This document shows, one piece after another, positions 7,281 through 15,985 of a stretch of 37,754 bases of DNA. The stretch spans positions 1-37,754 of the forward strand of contig JAHZGX010000020.1 of the NCBI GenBank assembly GCA_019420585.1. Reading direction: 5' to 3'. A model generated the notes under the pieces. It was not told the DNA's origin, did not search any database, and saw only the letters and a program-made list of their open reading frames with translations. The position numbers and the translations under genes are program-made. This stretch comes from Prevotellaceae bacterium (lineage in GTDB: Bacteria; Bacteroidota; Bacteroidia; Bacteroidales; Bacteroidaceae). Each line of letters begins with the position of its first letter. The stretch's first letter is position 1.

Positions 7281-7430
7281 GAATAATTACGTAATTTTGT
7301 TCTCGGCAGGCACGACGAATGCCGTAGGTGATTCTTTGTGCTTCGGAACATAAAGTTGCCGGGGCTTTCGCCGATTGCCTAACTAACTGACAAACCAATC
7401 TCGTTGAACTCACGTTATATGTCATTTGCG

Positions 7431-8339
7431 ATGAACAGGAAAATAACCGTAATCGGAAGCACAAACGTTGATATGTGCTCACGTGTCGACCATCTCCCGC
7501 AACCCGGAGAGACAGTAGGCAAGGGATGCTTCATGCAGGCTTATGGGGGCAAGGGGGCAAATCAGGCCATGGCCGCGCGGCGCCTTGGCGGAGACGTCAC
7601 CTTCATAACCACCCTGGGCAAAGATTCCCTGGGGCGCGAACTGCTTGAGAACTTCAGCCGCGAAGGCATAGACACATCTGCCATAACATGCATTGAAGGT
7701 GTCCCAACCGGCATTGCGCTGATTCTCATTGACAAGGAAGGGGAAAACTGCATCGCGGTGAATCCCGGGGCAAATGCCGCCCTGACTCCCAAGCATCTTG
7801 AACCATTGACTTCCGTGATAGAAAATTCACGGGTTATCGTCATGCAGGCGGAGATTCCCTATGAAACAGTCAGGATGGCGGCTTCGGTAGCCCAACGGAA
7901 CGGAGTTGGGGTACTCTATAATCCCGCGCCTATCCTGAATGTCGATGACGAGATGCTGGGAATGACTGATGTCCTTGTGGTGAACCAGAATGAAGGAGCC
8001 ACTTTTTCAGGGAAAACTGACGTGGAGGAGATTGCCCGGCAACTGCATGGACGGGGAGCCTCAACGGTCGTTGTCACGTTGGGCAGCAAAGGAGCCTACT
8101 GCTATGATGGAACAGAAGGCATGTTCGCGGAAGCATATAAGGTCAAGGCCGTGGATACGGTTGGTGCCGGCGATACCTTTTGCGGGGCACTTGCCGTAGC
8201 GTATGCTCAAAATGGAAAGATAGACGCGGATGCCTTGAAGTTCGCAGCAGCGGCATCTGCCATTTCCGTCACAAGGGCAGGCGCCCAATCCTCGATTCCC
8301 ACACAGGATGAGGTGAATGAGTTTTGCAAATCACACTAA
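7431..8339 (+). CDS. rbsK: Ribokinase (PfkB family)
   Basis: 302 residues from the chosen start. Phosphorylates D-ribose to ribose 5-phosphate with ATP in the cytoplasm. Family marks: the N-terminal VIGSTNVDM, signature 1 GGKGANQAMAA (about residues 39-49), the substrate-lid region, NQNE near 185, and signature 2 DTVGAGDTFCGAL (242-254) with catalytic base D248. The reading frame is open back to ATGs at 7404 and 7419, but homologues begin directly at M-x-x-I-x-V-I-G-S, so 7431 is preferred. It is followed after 18 bp by a GRP-family sugar transporter, which makes a ribose uptake and phosphorylation pair likely. The sugar could be another pentose; the ribokinase signatures are good. Confidence 0.88.
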   Translation: MNRKITVIGSTNVDMCSRVDHLPQPGETVGKGCFMQAYGGKGANQAMAARRLGGDVTFITTLGKDSLGRELLENFSREGIDTSAITCIEGVPTGIALILIDKEGENCIAVNPGANAALTPKHLEPLTSVIENSRVIVMQAEIPYETVRMAASVAQRNGVGVLYNPAPILNVDDEMLGMTDVLVVNQNEGATFSGKTDVEEIARQLHGRGASTVVVTLGSKGAYCYDGTEGMFAEAYKVKAVDTVGAGDTFCGALAVAYAQNGKIDADALKFAAAASAISVTRAGAQSSIPTQDEVNEFCKSH

Positions 8340-8357
8340 CACCTAAATTACATCATC

Positions 8358-9359
8358 ATGTTTATCGTCAACAGCTACACGCTTGCCGCCGTCTTCTGCA
8401 TCATTACAATGATATGCTGGGGCAGTTGGGGCAACACACAGAAATTGGCCGCCAGGAACTGGCGGTACGAACTCTATTACTGGGATTATACGATTGGCAT
8501 CCTCCTGTTCTCAATAGCGTTGTGCTTTACTTTGGGAAGCATGGGAAGTGCAGGCCGGAGTTTCGTTCCCGATCTGATGCAAATTGAAGGAGGCAAGGCC
8601 GTCAGTGCCCTTATAGGCGGCGTAATCTTCAATGCCTCCAACATCCTCCTGGCAGCGGCGGTGTCGATTGCCGGCATGGCGGTGGCCTTTCCCTTGGGCG
8701 TAGGCCTGGCACTCGTGCTGGGCGTGTTCATCAATTATATGGCCGAGCCCAAGGGGAATGCATTGCTTCTCTTCCTGGGTGTCTTGCTTGTGACGGTTGC
8801 CATTGTATGCAACGGACTGGCCGCACGTCAGAAGGAATCTGATGATGGCGGAAACACACGCAAGGGAATCGTGCTTGCCATAACAGCAGGCGTGCTCATG
8901 TCGTTCTTCTATCGTTTTGTGGCAGCCGCGATGGATCTTAATGACTTTGTCAATCCCACTCCCGGCATGGCAACTCCCTACACGGCATTCTTTATCTTTG
9001 CGTGTGGAATCTTCCTGAGCAACTTCATATTCAACACCTTGGTCATGCGCCGCCCGTTTGTCGGCCGGCCAGTCTCTTATGCCCAGTATTTCAAAGGCAA
9101 GCCGGGGATGCACATACCCGGTATTCTTGGAGGCTGCATCTGGGGACTGGGCACGGCTTTCAGTTATATAGCGGCAGGAAAAGCCGGTGCTGCCATCTCC
9201 TATGCACTGGGACAGGGTGCCCCGATGATAGCCGCCCTATGGGGCGTATTCGTATGGAAAGAATTCAAAGGAAGCCCAAAGGCGACTGACTACCTGCTGA
9301 TTGTAATGTTCGTCTTCTTCCTTGCAGGCTTGTCGCTCGTAACGATGGCCGGAGCCTAA
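8358..9359 (+). CDS. Sugar permease of the GRP/RhaT-like (drug/metabolite transporter) family
   Basis: 333 residues with about ten membrane helices and no signal peptide. MICWGSWGNTQK near the N-terminus and the glycine-rich helices AFPLGVGLALVLGVFINY and ISYALGQGAPMIAALWGVFVWKEF are typical of the glucose/ribose uptake (GRP) proteins and related permeases, secondary transporters probably driven by a proton gradient. It lies 18 bp after the ribokinase gene on the same strand, so the likely substrate is ribose or a related sugar or nucleoside breakdown product. A strong hairpin follows 55 bp downstream and ends the unit. The specificity is inferred from the neighbour only. Confidence 0.85.
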   Translation: MFIVNSYTLAAVFCIITMICWGSWGNTQKLAARNWRYELYYWDYTIGILLFSIALCFTLGSMGSAGRSFVPDLMQIEGGKAVSALIGGVIFNASNILLAAAVSIAGMAVAFPLGVGLALVLGVFINYMAEPKGNALLLFLGVLLVTVAIVCNGLAARQKESDDGGNTRKGIVLAITAGVLMSFFYRFVAAAMDLNDFVNPTPGMATPYTAFFIFACGIFLSNFIFNTLVMRRPFVGRPVSYAQYFKGKPGMHIPGILGGCIWGLGTAFSYIAAGKAGAAISYALGQGAPMIAALWGVFVWKEFKGSPKATDYLLIVMFVFFLAGLSLVTMAGA

Positions 9360-9414
9360 ATCCGATGGTATTTTTGTTTACATATCCACATCTTTCGCCA
9401 CACCCCCCGATTTT

Positions 9415-9462
9415 ATATTTCAGGTGAGGAAAAAATTTTTCCTCACCTGAAATATTTTTTTT
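9415..9462. terminator. Terminator between the transporter and the convergent GH123-like gene
   Basis: A nearly perfect inverted repeat (ATATTTCAGGTGAGGAAAA at 9415-9433, with its complement ending at 9455), followed on the plus strand by a T-run. It stands between convergent genes and can terminate the ribokinase-transporter unit; with its A/T-rich ends it may work both ways. The rest of 9463-9597 shows nothing recognisable. Confidence 0.85.
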
Positions 9463-9597
9463 CCTGGGCAGCCCAATTTTGCAGGGTGTTTTCAAAAATT
9501 TGGACAAAGGACTCTTATAGGGAAGGACATGCCGTATTTGAGACGCAGATTTCTCTGTTTCCCGGAAAATCCTTCCCCGACGAATTTCCACCGAGCC

Positions 9598-11301
9598 TTA
9601 CTTTCCGCTGAGCCTCTGAAGCACTGCCCGGGCGTTGTTGACAGCCTGGGCTGCATCCTGACTCTCGTCATACACAACAGGGCGGAAGGGGTCAAGTGCC
9701 CGGTCGAGTTGCTTCTGCTGGGCAGGGGTAAGCGTGGGGCGCAGGATGCGGAGTTTCTCATAGGCCTGGATGCCTTCCACCAGACGCTCCATGCGGATGC
9801 TGCTACCCGTGGGATAAGCCAGATAACAGTCGCCCGATGACCAAGTGACAAAGCGGCTGTCCTGGCATGGGCGAGGTGTCCAACTGCAATAAGCCCAGCG
9901 CAGGTAACCGTCAAAACCGAGTGTGGCAGCATGCCATCCAATATAGGCCGACTCTGCCGGGTCTGAGAAAGTAAACGTATTTGGGCGGTCAGGACCGCAG
10001 CAGGTATAGAAGGTGGTCTTCTGTCCCTTGGCACGGCGGGCATTCATATAGTCCAGGGGTACATAGGCGTCATTGTAGGCAATGCTGATGTCATGCATCT
10101 GGTCAATAAGCCCCGTGGCTCCCACCTTATAGTTCATGGCACCCTCGATGCGATAATCCGGGTCGGCCTCTCTCACAATGTCCCACGCTGCCTGCAACTG
10201 ATCCATGGGGCGCTCATCCATGGCTATGCAGGTACGAGTGAACCATCCCTTGGCCTTGAGGTGCGCCGCAAAGTCCCGAAGGAAAGGAAGAATCAGTTCA
10301 CGGTACTCAGCCTGCTTGGGCTCGCACTTGACCTGTCGGGTGCTGTTGGTGGCACAGTCATAATAGTCAAATACATAATGCCAAGGCACCAAGGTGTAGC
10401 AGTCAATCTGCTTGTCTATTCCGCAATCCATCATAAACTGCACCCAACGGTCAAACACGGTGTAGTCATATTTCCAAGAACCGTCAATCTGCTTCATCTT
10501 GGCAATCATGCTCTCAAAGGGGTCATAAGTCTGGCTGTTCCAGGGATGCTGTATGATGGAACAGGTAATGACCTTCTCTCCGGCATCGGCAAGCAGTTTC
10601 ATGATGGGGCGCATATAGTCAAAATGAGCCTGGCTCCACAGAGGTACATTGAAGTAACGTGCCACAGCATAAGGGTTCTGCCAGAGATCGAGGTGGAAGG
10701 ACCACTCCGAGGGAGGAGGAAGCACCCTGCCGCACACCTTCAGGGAAAGGGGAAGGCTCAGGCTCTGACCATCGCAATCCACGGTGAGCACGCCCTTGTA
10801 AGTGCCCGGGGCAGCATCCTGAGGCACGCGTATGTCCAGCCACAAGGGGCGTGTGGTATGAGCAGGAACCTTCATCTCCGCATCAGGAGACAGATGGTCA
10901 GGCAGCAGGAAGGAGTCGGCCTTGTTGTTGTGCCAGTCGGTCATGACGTAACGCACGAAGTAGCGGTTGATACCGGCCGAGGGAATGACATGGCTACCGC
11001 TCTTGAGGTCACTTACCCGGAAGGTCACACGTGAGAGGTCAACAGGCGTGGAGAGCACGGCCTGAGCCGACACCCTCTCTCCTCTCCAGGCATCCAGCAC
11101 AAGGGTCTTGCTGCCCGCAGCAGGCTGACTGCGCGGGTAACGTACATCAATACTGCCCCACTGCAGTGAGGTTTTCTTCACGGCATTCCATGTTTCCTGT
11201 CCACCCGGCTTGGGGTCTGCCAGTTCTGGCTCAGCCTGCTGCGCGTATACAGAGAAGGCTGACAGGAGGGCCAAAGCCCAGGTCATAACTTTCTTCATCA
11301 T
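9598..11301 (-). CDS. GH123-like secreted glycoside hydrolase (beta-N-acetylgalactosaminidase type)
   Basis: 567 residues with a signal peptide (MMKKVMTWALALLSAFSVYA). An N-terminal beta-sandwich region (about 45-190, DIRVPQDAAPGTYKGVLTV) precedes a probable TIM barrel (about 195-510). CIAMDERPMDQ places an Asp-Glu pair at D362-E363. In GH123 (formerly DUF4091) an adjacent Asp-Glu pair carries out substrate-assisted hydrolysis of terminal beta-GalNAc, and the length and position agree with the characterised Bacteroides enzyme as I recall it. The expected role is trimming of glycosphingolipid or glycoprotein glycans in the periplasm or outside the cell. It lies 70 bp downstream of an SGNH esterase gene on the same strand, probably co-transcribed. 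The exact substrate is not proven. Confidence 0.8.
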   Translation of the reverse strand: MMKKVMTWALALLSAFSVYAQQAEPELADPKPGGQETWNAVKKTSLQWGSIDVRYPRSQPAAGSKTLVLDAWRGERVSAQAVLSTPVDLSRVTFRVSDLKSGSHVIPSAGINRYFVRYVMTDWHNNKADSFLLPDHLSPDAEMKVPAHTTRPLWLDIRVPQDAAPGTYKGVLTVDCDGQSLSLPLSLKVCGRVLPPPSEWSFHLDLWQNPYAVARYFNVPLWSQAHFDYMRPIMKLLADAGEKVITCSIIQHPWNSQTYDPFESMIAKMKQIDGSWKYDYTVFDRWVQFMMDCGIDKQIDCYTLVPWHYVFDYYDCATNSTRQVKCEPKQAEYRELILPFLRDFAAHLKAKGWFTRTCIAMDERPMDQLQAAWDIVREADPDYRIEGAMNYKVGATGLIDQMHDISIAYNDAYVPLDYMNARRAKGQKTTFYTCCGPDRPNTFTFSDPAESAYIGWHAATLGFDGYLRWAYCSWTPRPCQDSRFVTWSSGDCYLAYPTGSSIRMERLVEGIQAYEKLRILRPTLTPAQQKQLDRALDPFRPVVYDESQDAAQAVNNARAVLQRLSGK

Positions 11302-11371
11302 TCTGATTGTTTCGGATTATCGGGTTATAGTCTTATATATAATAATAATGTGGAGTGAGGCACGCACATGC

Positions 11372-12046
11372 CTATTTCACACGTGCACTCACCTGGCGGG
11401 CAATCTCCCGCATGCCTGCAGCATCGGGATGGCCGGACTTCTTGCTGATGTCATGCAGAGTGATGAACTTGGCTCCCCAGTGCTCACATGCCTCCTGCAT
11501 GGCCTGCCCCACTTCGGGCTTGAGTTCGGTATTGAGGATGAAGTAGACATCCGTGTTGGGATAACGCTTCACGAGGTAACGTGCCAGATAACTCACGGCA
11601 GGACGGAAAGAGAAGAGATCCTGCACGGAATATCCCTCATGCTTCATCTCCCCCAAGGGAGAGTTAGCCCAGGAGTCGTTGGTGCCGCCAAACACCAGTA
11701 TGATGTCGGGACAGCCAAGATTGGAGGCGCGGGTAATAAAGGAGCGGTCCGTGTAGTCATTGCCGCCGTAACCCGTGTTGCAAATGGTGGCTCCGCTGTA
11801 GGAATTGTTGGTGTCAAGCTTGAAGCCACGCTTCGTACAGAGCAAATGCCACCAGGTCTGTGTGGCATCGGTCACATCCGTCTTCTCCGGCAGGTAAGGC
11901 TCATGATACCACACGGCATTGCCTGCAGGCAGAAAGTTCTCATAAGTGCTGTAGGAGTCGCCCAGCACAGAGATGGAACGACGCTTGGCCTGCACCCCGG
12001 AGAAGAGGGTGAGGCAAAGAAAAAGGAGTAGGAATCTGTTTCTCAT
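11372..12046 (-). CDS. SGNH/GDSL-family secreted esterase
   Basis: 224 residues from the chosen start, with a signal peptide ending FSGVQA (cleavage after about residue 20). Block I is ISVLGDSYS with nucleophile S31; a glycine of block II lies in NTGYGGND; block III is GGTNDS; the C-terminal SGHPDAAG holds the catalytic His. These are the marks of SGNH hydrolases that remove acyl groups from carbohydrates or lipids. The frame stays open for another 35 codons upstream, but a canonical promoter at 12082-12112 lies inside that stretch and the signal peptide begins at M(12046), so this start is preferred. Its position before a GH123-like gene suggests joint processing of acetylated glycans, which is inference. 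Confidence 0.85.
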   Translation of the reverse strand: MRNRFLLLFLCLTLFSGVQAKRRSISVLGDSYSTYENFLPAGNAVWYHEPYLPEKTDVTDATQTWWHLLCTKRGFKLDTNNSYSGATICNTGYGGNDYTDRSFITRASNLGCPDIILVFGGTNDSWANSPLGEMKHEGYSVQDLFSFRPAVSYLARYLVKRYPNTDVYFILNTELKPEVGQAMQEACEHWGAKFITLHDISKKSGHPDAAGMREIARQVSARVK

Positions 12047-12081
12047 CACTATATTTGTCAGTTTTACAGGATTACCAGTAA

Positions 12082-12112
12082 CAAAGTTAGCAATATTTAC
12101 CGAGACAGGCAA
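12082..12112 (-). promoter_or_regulatory. Promoter of the SGNH-GH123 unit
   Basis: On the minus strand: TTG (12110-12112), 20-bp spacer, TAACTTTG (12082-12089), an exact -7 box. It is 36 bp from the ATG at 12046 and fixes that start. It stands about 38 bp from the end of MITE-like copy B. Confidence 0.75.
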
Positions 12113-12149
12113 GGGAAATGCCTTTAGACAGCGGCATGTGAAGAATTTC

Positions 12150-12346
12150 AACCCAAATCAATCATTAGACCGAGACATGTTTCCCTTACTTGTCCAGAGG
12201 AACTCTGTTCTGTGTTTTTCGCACCCTCTTTCCCTGTTTACTGCCCACCTCCTCTCGCCGTAGCCCGCTACGCCTTCAAGAAGTTGGTGGTAAACAGAAA
12301 AAGATAGCACAGAAAAACATCAGAACTCTAATGGCCGATTTGGGTT
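12150..12346. mobile_element. MITE-like repeat, copy B (complete, 197 bp)
   Basis: The ends are inverted repeats: AACCCAAATCAATCATTA (12150-12167) and the complement of AACCCAAATCGGCCATTA (12329-12346), 15 of 18 matching. Immediate flanks extend the symmetry (TTTC / CAAA). The interior is imperfectly self-complementary, with a central CGTAGC-CC-GCTACG hairpin. It has the same orientation as copy A at 7090. There is no transposase and no clear target duplication. It lies between the ung 3' end and the SGNH promoter and could also act as a terminator. Confidence 0.75.
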
Positions 12347-12368
12347 CAAAAAAGACGGCAGGCGCACA

Positions 12369-13034
12369 TCACCACCGGATGGGCTGCCTGCCGTGACTCA
12401 TGAGATATTCGTTGCACTGGCGGAAATGTCCGTTCCCAAAGAATCCCCTGTAGGCGCTGAGGGGACTGGGATGTGGGCTGCTGAGCACCAGATGCCGCGC
12501 AGGGTCAATGAGCGAGGCTTTCCTGCCGGCCGGGCTGCCCCACAGGAGAAACACCAGATGCTCCCTGTGAAGGCTGAGCAGGCGTATGACCTCATCGGTA
12601 AATGTCTCCCAACCGTGCCCGCTATGGCTGAAAGCCTGGTGCTGCCTTACGGTCAGACAGGTGTTAAGGAGGAACACACCCTGAGCGGCCCAGCGGCTCA
12701 GATTGCCGCTTACCGGGATGGGCGCGCCCGTCTCGGCCTGTATCTCCTGAAAGATATTGCGGAGCGAAGGAGGAAACTCCACACCGTCATTCACACTGAA
12801 GCAGAGTCCGTGAGCCTGGCCAGGCCCATGATAAGGATCCTGCCCCAGGATGACAACCTTGACCTCACTGAATGGGGTGCTGTTGAAGGCATTGAATATG
12901 AGGTGCCCCGGGGGATAGCAACGGCCGGAGGAGTACTCCGCATGAACAAAGCGGACGAGTTCGCCAAAGTAAGGTTTGGCAAACTCGTCGCTCAGTACTG
13001 CTTTCCAGGATGGTTCGATAGCCACATCCGCCAT
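12369..13034 (-). CDS. ung: Uracil-DNA glycosylase, family 1
   Basis: 221 residues, the usual length. Removes uracil from DNA in base-excision repair. It has the water-activating loop GQDPYHG (64-70, D66), the uracil-binding LLNTCLTVR region, and the Leu-intercalation loop HPSPLSAYRGFFG (188-200, catalytic H188). The N-terminus has no signal or transit sequence. It begins 7 bp after the gpmI stop codon on the same strand, so the two form an operon driven from the promoter at 14604-14634. Nothing unusual. Confidence 0.97.
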   Translation of the reverse strand: MADVAIEPSWKAVLSDEFAKPYFGELVRFVHAEYSSGRCYPPGHLIFNAFNSTPFSEVKVVILGQDPYHGPGQAHGLCFSVNDGVEFPPSLRNIFQEIQAETGAPIPVSGNLSRWAAQGVFLLNTCLTVRQHQAFSHSGHGWETFTDEVIRLLSLHREHLVFLLWGSPAGRKASLIDPARHLVLSSPHPSPLSAYRGFFGNGHFRQCNEYLMSHGRQPIRW

Positions 13035-13041
13035 GACCGTC

Positions 13042-14562
13042 TCAGTCTTTGATAAGACACTTGCCCGTCATCTCGGCCGGCTGCTCCAGCCCCATGATGT
13101 GCAGGATGCTGGGAGCCACATCGGCCAGGACTCCATTCTCCACCTGTGCCTCCTTGTTCTGAGTCACATAGATGAAAGGCACGGGGTTCAGCGAATGGGC
13201 GGTGTTGGGTGTTCCGTCAGGGTTGATGGCATTGTCGGCATTGCCATGGTCGGCAATGATGATGGTCTCATAATCGGTGGCATTGGCAGCCTCGATGACT
13301 TCCTTCACACACTGATCCACAGCCTTCACTGCAGCCTCGATGGCCTCATAAACGCCCGTGTGGCCCACCATGTCGCCGTTGGCGAAGTTCACCACAATGA
13401 AGTCATACTTGTCCTCCTTGATTGCGGCCACCAGTTTATCCTTCACCTCAAAGGCACTCATCTCGGGCTTCAGGTCATAGGTGGCCACCTTGGGGCTTGC
13501 CACCAATATGCGCTCCTCGCCATCGAAGGGAGCCTCGCGGCCACCGTTGAAGAAGAAGGTCACATGGGCATACTTCTCGGTCTCGGCCGTATGGAGCTGT
13601 GCCAGCCCCTTTGAGGCCAGGTATTCGCCCAAAGTGTTCCTGACATTTTCCTTGGGGAAAAGTATGTGCACACCCGTGAAACTTGCGTCATAAGGAGTCA
13701 TGCAATAATATTGCAGGCCGGGAATGATGTGCATGCCTTGCTCGGCCATGTCCTGCTGTGTGAGCACGATGGTGAGTTCCTTGGCGCGGTCATTGCGGTA
13801 ATTGAAGAAGATGACCACGTCACCCTCCTTGATGGTACCGTCCACGGTACTGTTGTTGATGGGCTTCACAAACTCATCGGTCACGCCCTCGTCATAACTG
13901 TCCTGCATGGCCTGCACCATGTCGGCAGCCTGCTTGCCCTCGGCATTGACCAGAAGGTCATAAGCAATCTTCACACGCTCCCAACGCTTGTCGCGATCCA
14001 TGGCATAGAAACGCCCTATCACGCTGGCGATAGCCGCACCGGGCACTTGCGCGCAGTGGTCTGTCACCTGCTCAATGAATCCCTTACCGCTCTTGGGGTC
14101 TGTGTCACGCCCGTCCATGAAGCAGTGCACGTAAGTATGCTGTATGCCGTGTGTCTTGCTGATGTCGAGCAGTGTAAACAAATGGTCAAGCGAGGAGTGC
14201 ACGCCACCATTGCTGGTGAGTCCCATCAGGTGCACGCTCTTGCCATTGGCCTTGGCATACTCATAGGCCGACACAACCTCGGGATTCTCCAGGATGCTGC
14301 CATCAGCACAGGCACGGTTAATCTTCACCAGATCCTGATACACGATGCGGCCGGCTCCGATGTTGAGGTGTCCCACCTCGGAGTTGCCCATCTGTCCGTC
14401 AGGAAGTCCCACGTTCTCACCGCTTGCCAGAAGGTGGCTATTGGGATAAGTCTGTGCCAAATGGTCCATGAAGGGAGTGGGAGTATTGAATATCACATCA
14501 CCCTTGCCATAATTGCCGATGCCCCATCCGTCGAGGATCATCAGAAGTGCTTTCTTTGCCAT
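13042..14562 (-). CDS. gpmI: 2,3-bisphosphoglycerate-independent phosphoglycerate mutase
   Basis: 506 residues. Interconverts 3- and 2-phosphoglycerate in glycolysis using two Mn2+ ions. It has metal-binding D11-G-W-G at the N-terminus, the phosphorylated serine S61 in GQMGNSEVGHLNIGAGR, the substrate-binding FMDGRDTDPKSG, and the C-terminal metal motifs NFANGDMVGHTG and IIADHGNADN. The length and order of the phosphatase and transferase domains are normal. The start ATG is 42 bp from an exact TAATTTTG box that lies within the 3' end of rnhB, giving it its own promoter. ung follows in the same operon. Confidence 0.98.
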   Translation of the reverse strand: MAKKALLMILDGWGIGNYGKGDVIFNTPTPFMDHLAQTYPNSHLLASGENVGLPDGQMGNSEVGHLNIGAGRIVYQDLVKINRACADGSILENPEVVSAYEYAKANGKSVHLMGLTSNGGVHSSLDHLFTLLDISKTHGIQHTYVHCFMDGRDTDPKSGKGFIEQVTDHCAQVPGAAIASVIGRFYAMDRDKRWERVKIAYDLLVNAEGKQAADMVQAMQDSYDEGVTDEFVKPINNSTVDGTIKEGDVVIFFNYRNDRAKELTIVLTQQDMAEQGMHIIPGLQYYCMTPYDASFTGVHILFPKENVRNTLGEYLASKGLAQLHTAETEKYAHVTFFFNGGREAPFDGEERILVASPKVATYDLKPEMSAFEVKDKLVAAIKEDKYDFIVVNFANGDMVGHTGVYEAIEAAVKAVDQCVKEVIEAANATDYETIIIADHGNADNAINPDGTPNTAHSLNPVPFIYVTQNKEAQVENGVLADVAPSILHIMGLEQPAEMTGKCLIKD

Positions 14563-14603
14563 AATATCTTTCCTTTCTTATCTGTATATTCTTCTTGTGT
14601 GTG

Positions 14604-14634
14604 CAAAATTACCTATTTCCACGCTCACAGCCAA
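14604..14634 (-). promoter_or_regulatory. Promoter of gpmI-ung
   Basis: On the minus strand: TTG (14632-14634), 20-bp spacer, TAATTTTG (14604-14611). An exact Bacteroidota -7 box with the standard spacing. It overlaps the last codons of rnhB. Confidence 0.8.
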
Positions 14635-15247
14635 GCCCTTCTTCCCCGAAATCCAAGGTCATCTGCTCGGGAGGAAGCAGGCGGAAGGTGAGACGGTGGT
14701 AAGGAGTGGTGCCATACTGCCGGATGGCCTGGCGGTGGACAGAGGCCGGATAACCCTTGTTGGAGTCCCAATGATACTGCGGGAACTGCCTGTGCAGGCC
14801 GAGCATGTACTCATCACGATGCGTCTTGGCCAGGATGCTGGCCGCAGCAATGCTCATGTACTTGCCATCTCCCTTGACTATGGTGGTGTGGGGAATCTCC
14901 CTGTAGGGCTTGAAACGGTTGCCGTCCACGATGATTTCCTGCGGGCGCAGGGCCAACCCGTCAAGGGCTCGGTGCATGGCTAGAATGCTTGCATTGAGTA
15001 TGTTGATGCGGTCTATCTCCTGATTGTCCACGATTCCCACCGCCCAAGCCAGTGCCTCACGCTCAATGGTGGCACGCAGCAGGTCACGCTTGTGCTCGCT
15101 GAGTTGCTTGGAATCATTGAGCAACTCGTTATGGTAATCGGGCGGCAGGATAACCGCAGCCGCATAGACCGGACCGGCCAGGCACCCCCGGCCGGCCTCA
15201 TCACAGCCGACCTCCACGATGCCCTCTCTATAATATGGTAGCAGCAT
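14609..15247 (-). CDS. rnhB: Ribonuclease HII
   Basis: 212 residues from the chosen start. Cleaves the RNA strand of RNA-DNA hybrids and single ribonucleotides in DNA. The N-terminal GCDEAGRGCLAGP carries the first acidic residues (D16, E17). IIVDGNRF and SILAKTHRDEYM supply the rest of the DEDD site, and KGDGKYMSIAAAS is the conserved GK-Y substrate loop. The frame is open to 15319, but homologues begin at MLLP-Y, so 15247 is preferred; this also removes an overlap with the upstream lipoprotein gene. The gene after it, gpmI, has its own promoter. Confidence 0.93.
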   Translation of the reverse strand: MLLPYYREGIVEVGCDEAGRGCLAGPVYAAAVILPPDYHNELLNDSKQLSEHKRDLLRATIEREALAWAVGIVDNQEIDRINILNASILAMHRALDGLALRPQEIIVDGNRFKPYREIPHTTIVKGDGKYMSIAAASILAKTHRDEYMLGLHRQFPQYHWDSNKGYPASVHRQAIRQYGTTPYHRLTFRLLPPEQMTLDFGEEGLGCERGNR

Positions 15248-15315
15248 GTGCCTCGTTGCCTTTCTGTGTTGCCTCTCCCCCGCCGCTTCATGCACCCTGG
15301 GACAGAGGCCGATGG

Positions 15316-15873
15316 TCACTGCTGCACCACCTTTCCGCTGTACTTGTAGTTGACGGCCTGTGCATTATCGCCAAAGTAAATGGTCATCTCCAGGGTGATG
15401 ATGCCGCTGGTGGCACTGGCTGCAGTGATGCAGAGATTGCTGGCCTCAAGGGGCTGCCCGTTGGCGGTAATGGTTCCATCGATATAGGAACCATCGCCCA
15501 CTGACAATGTAGTGGCCGCTTCCGTACTGGTCATCTGCAGGTTAGAGAGCGTGATGGCCGAGATGCTCACCCCGTTGGAAGAAACTGCAGGCAGAACCAG
15601 GGTGGCTGACGTCTCATTGATGGAAGTGGTGGTCAGTGTCACCTGGCTGTTCTGCGTGGTGAAGTTGGCCAGTGTCTTGGTATAAGCACCTGCCTCATTG
15701 GGCTCGGCCAAGCACTGATAAGAGGCGGAACCGGAATAGACGTAGGTGGTATTGCTGCCGATGAGGTTCTTGAGAATCTGCATCCATGTGCTGTTCTCGT
15801 CACAACTGCTCACGGCCACGCCCGTGAAAAGGATGACCATGCAAAGGCATGACCTAAAAAGAAATTTCTTCAT
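15316..15873 (-). CDS. Putative lipoprotein, possibly calycin-like
   Basis: 185 residues with a lipoprotein signal (hydrophobic stretch, then VSSC with C24). The mature part is rich in Ser/Thr and alternating beta-type residues, with repeated SYQ, TTTSIN and GIITLEMTIYFGD segments that suggest a beta-barrel or beta-sandwich of the calycin-like kind common among Bacteroidota surface lipoproteins. No catalytic residues are apparent. It lies 68 bp upstream of rnhB and 112 bp downstream of sufS, both on the same strand. The function is unknown; the fold name is a guess from composition and length. Confidence 0.7.
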   Translation of the reverse strand: MKKFLFRSCLCMVILFTGVAVSSCDENSTWMQILKNLIGSNTTYVYSGSASYQCLAEPNEAGAYTKTLANFTTQNSQVTLTTTSINETSATLVLPAVSSNGVSISAITLSNLQMTSTEAATTLSVGDGSYIDGTITANGQPLEASNLCITAASATSGIITLEMTIYFGDNAQAVNYKYSGKVVQQ

Positions 15874-15985
15874 ATCTGATTCATTTATTCATAATGTCTT
15901 ACATAAGGAGTTTCCTGCCCTAAAAAAGGCAGTGCGGTGCGATGGCACATGCTGCGCTCTCCGTTTTCAGAGGCTCCGTGGCAAG

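Noticed and set aside
7062..7482. Short minus-strand frames over the MITE-like copy A and its right flank
   Set aside because: The same peptide pieces appear because the DNA is a repeat; no start signal or family.
15905..15935. CTGCC / GGCAG hairpin between sufS and the lipoprotein gene
   Set aside because: Only a five-base stem with A-rich loop and no following T-run; too weak to call a terminator.
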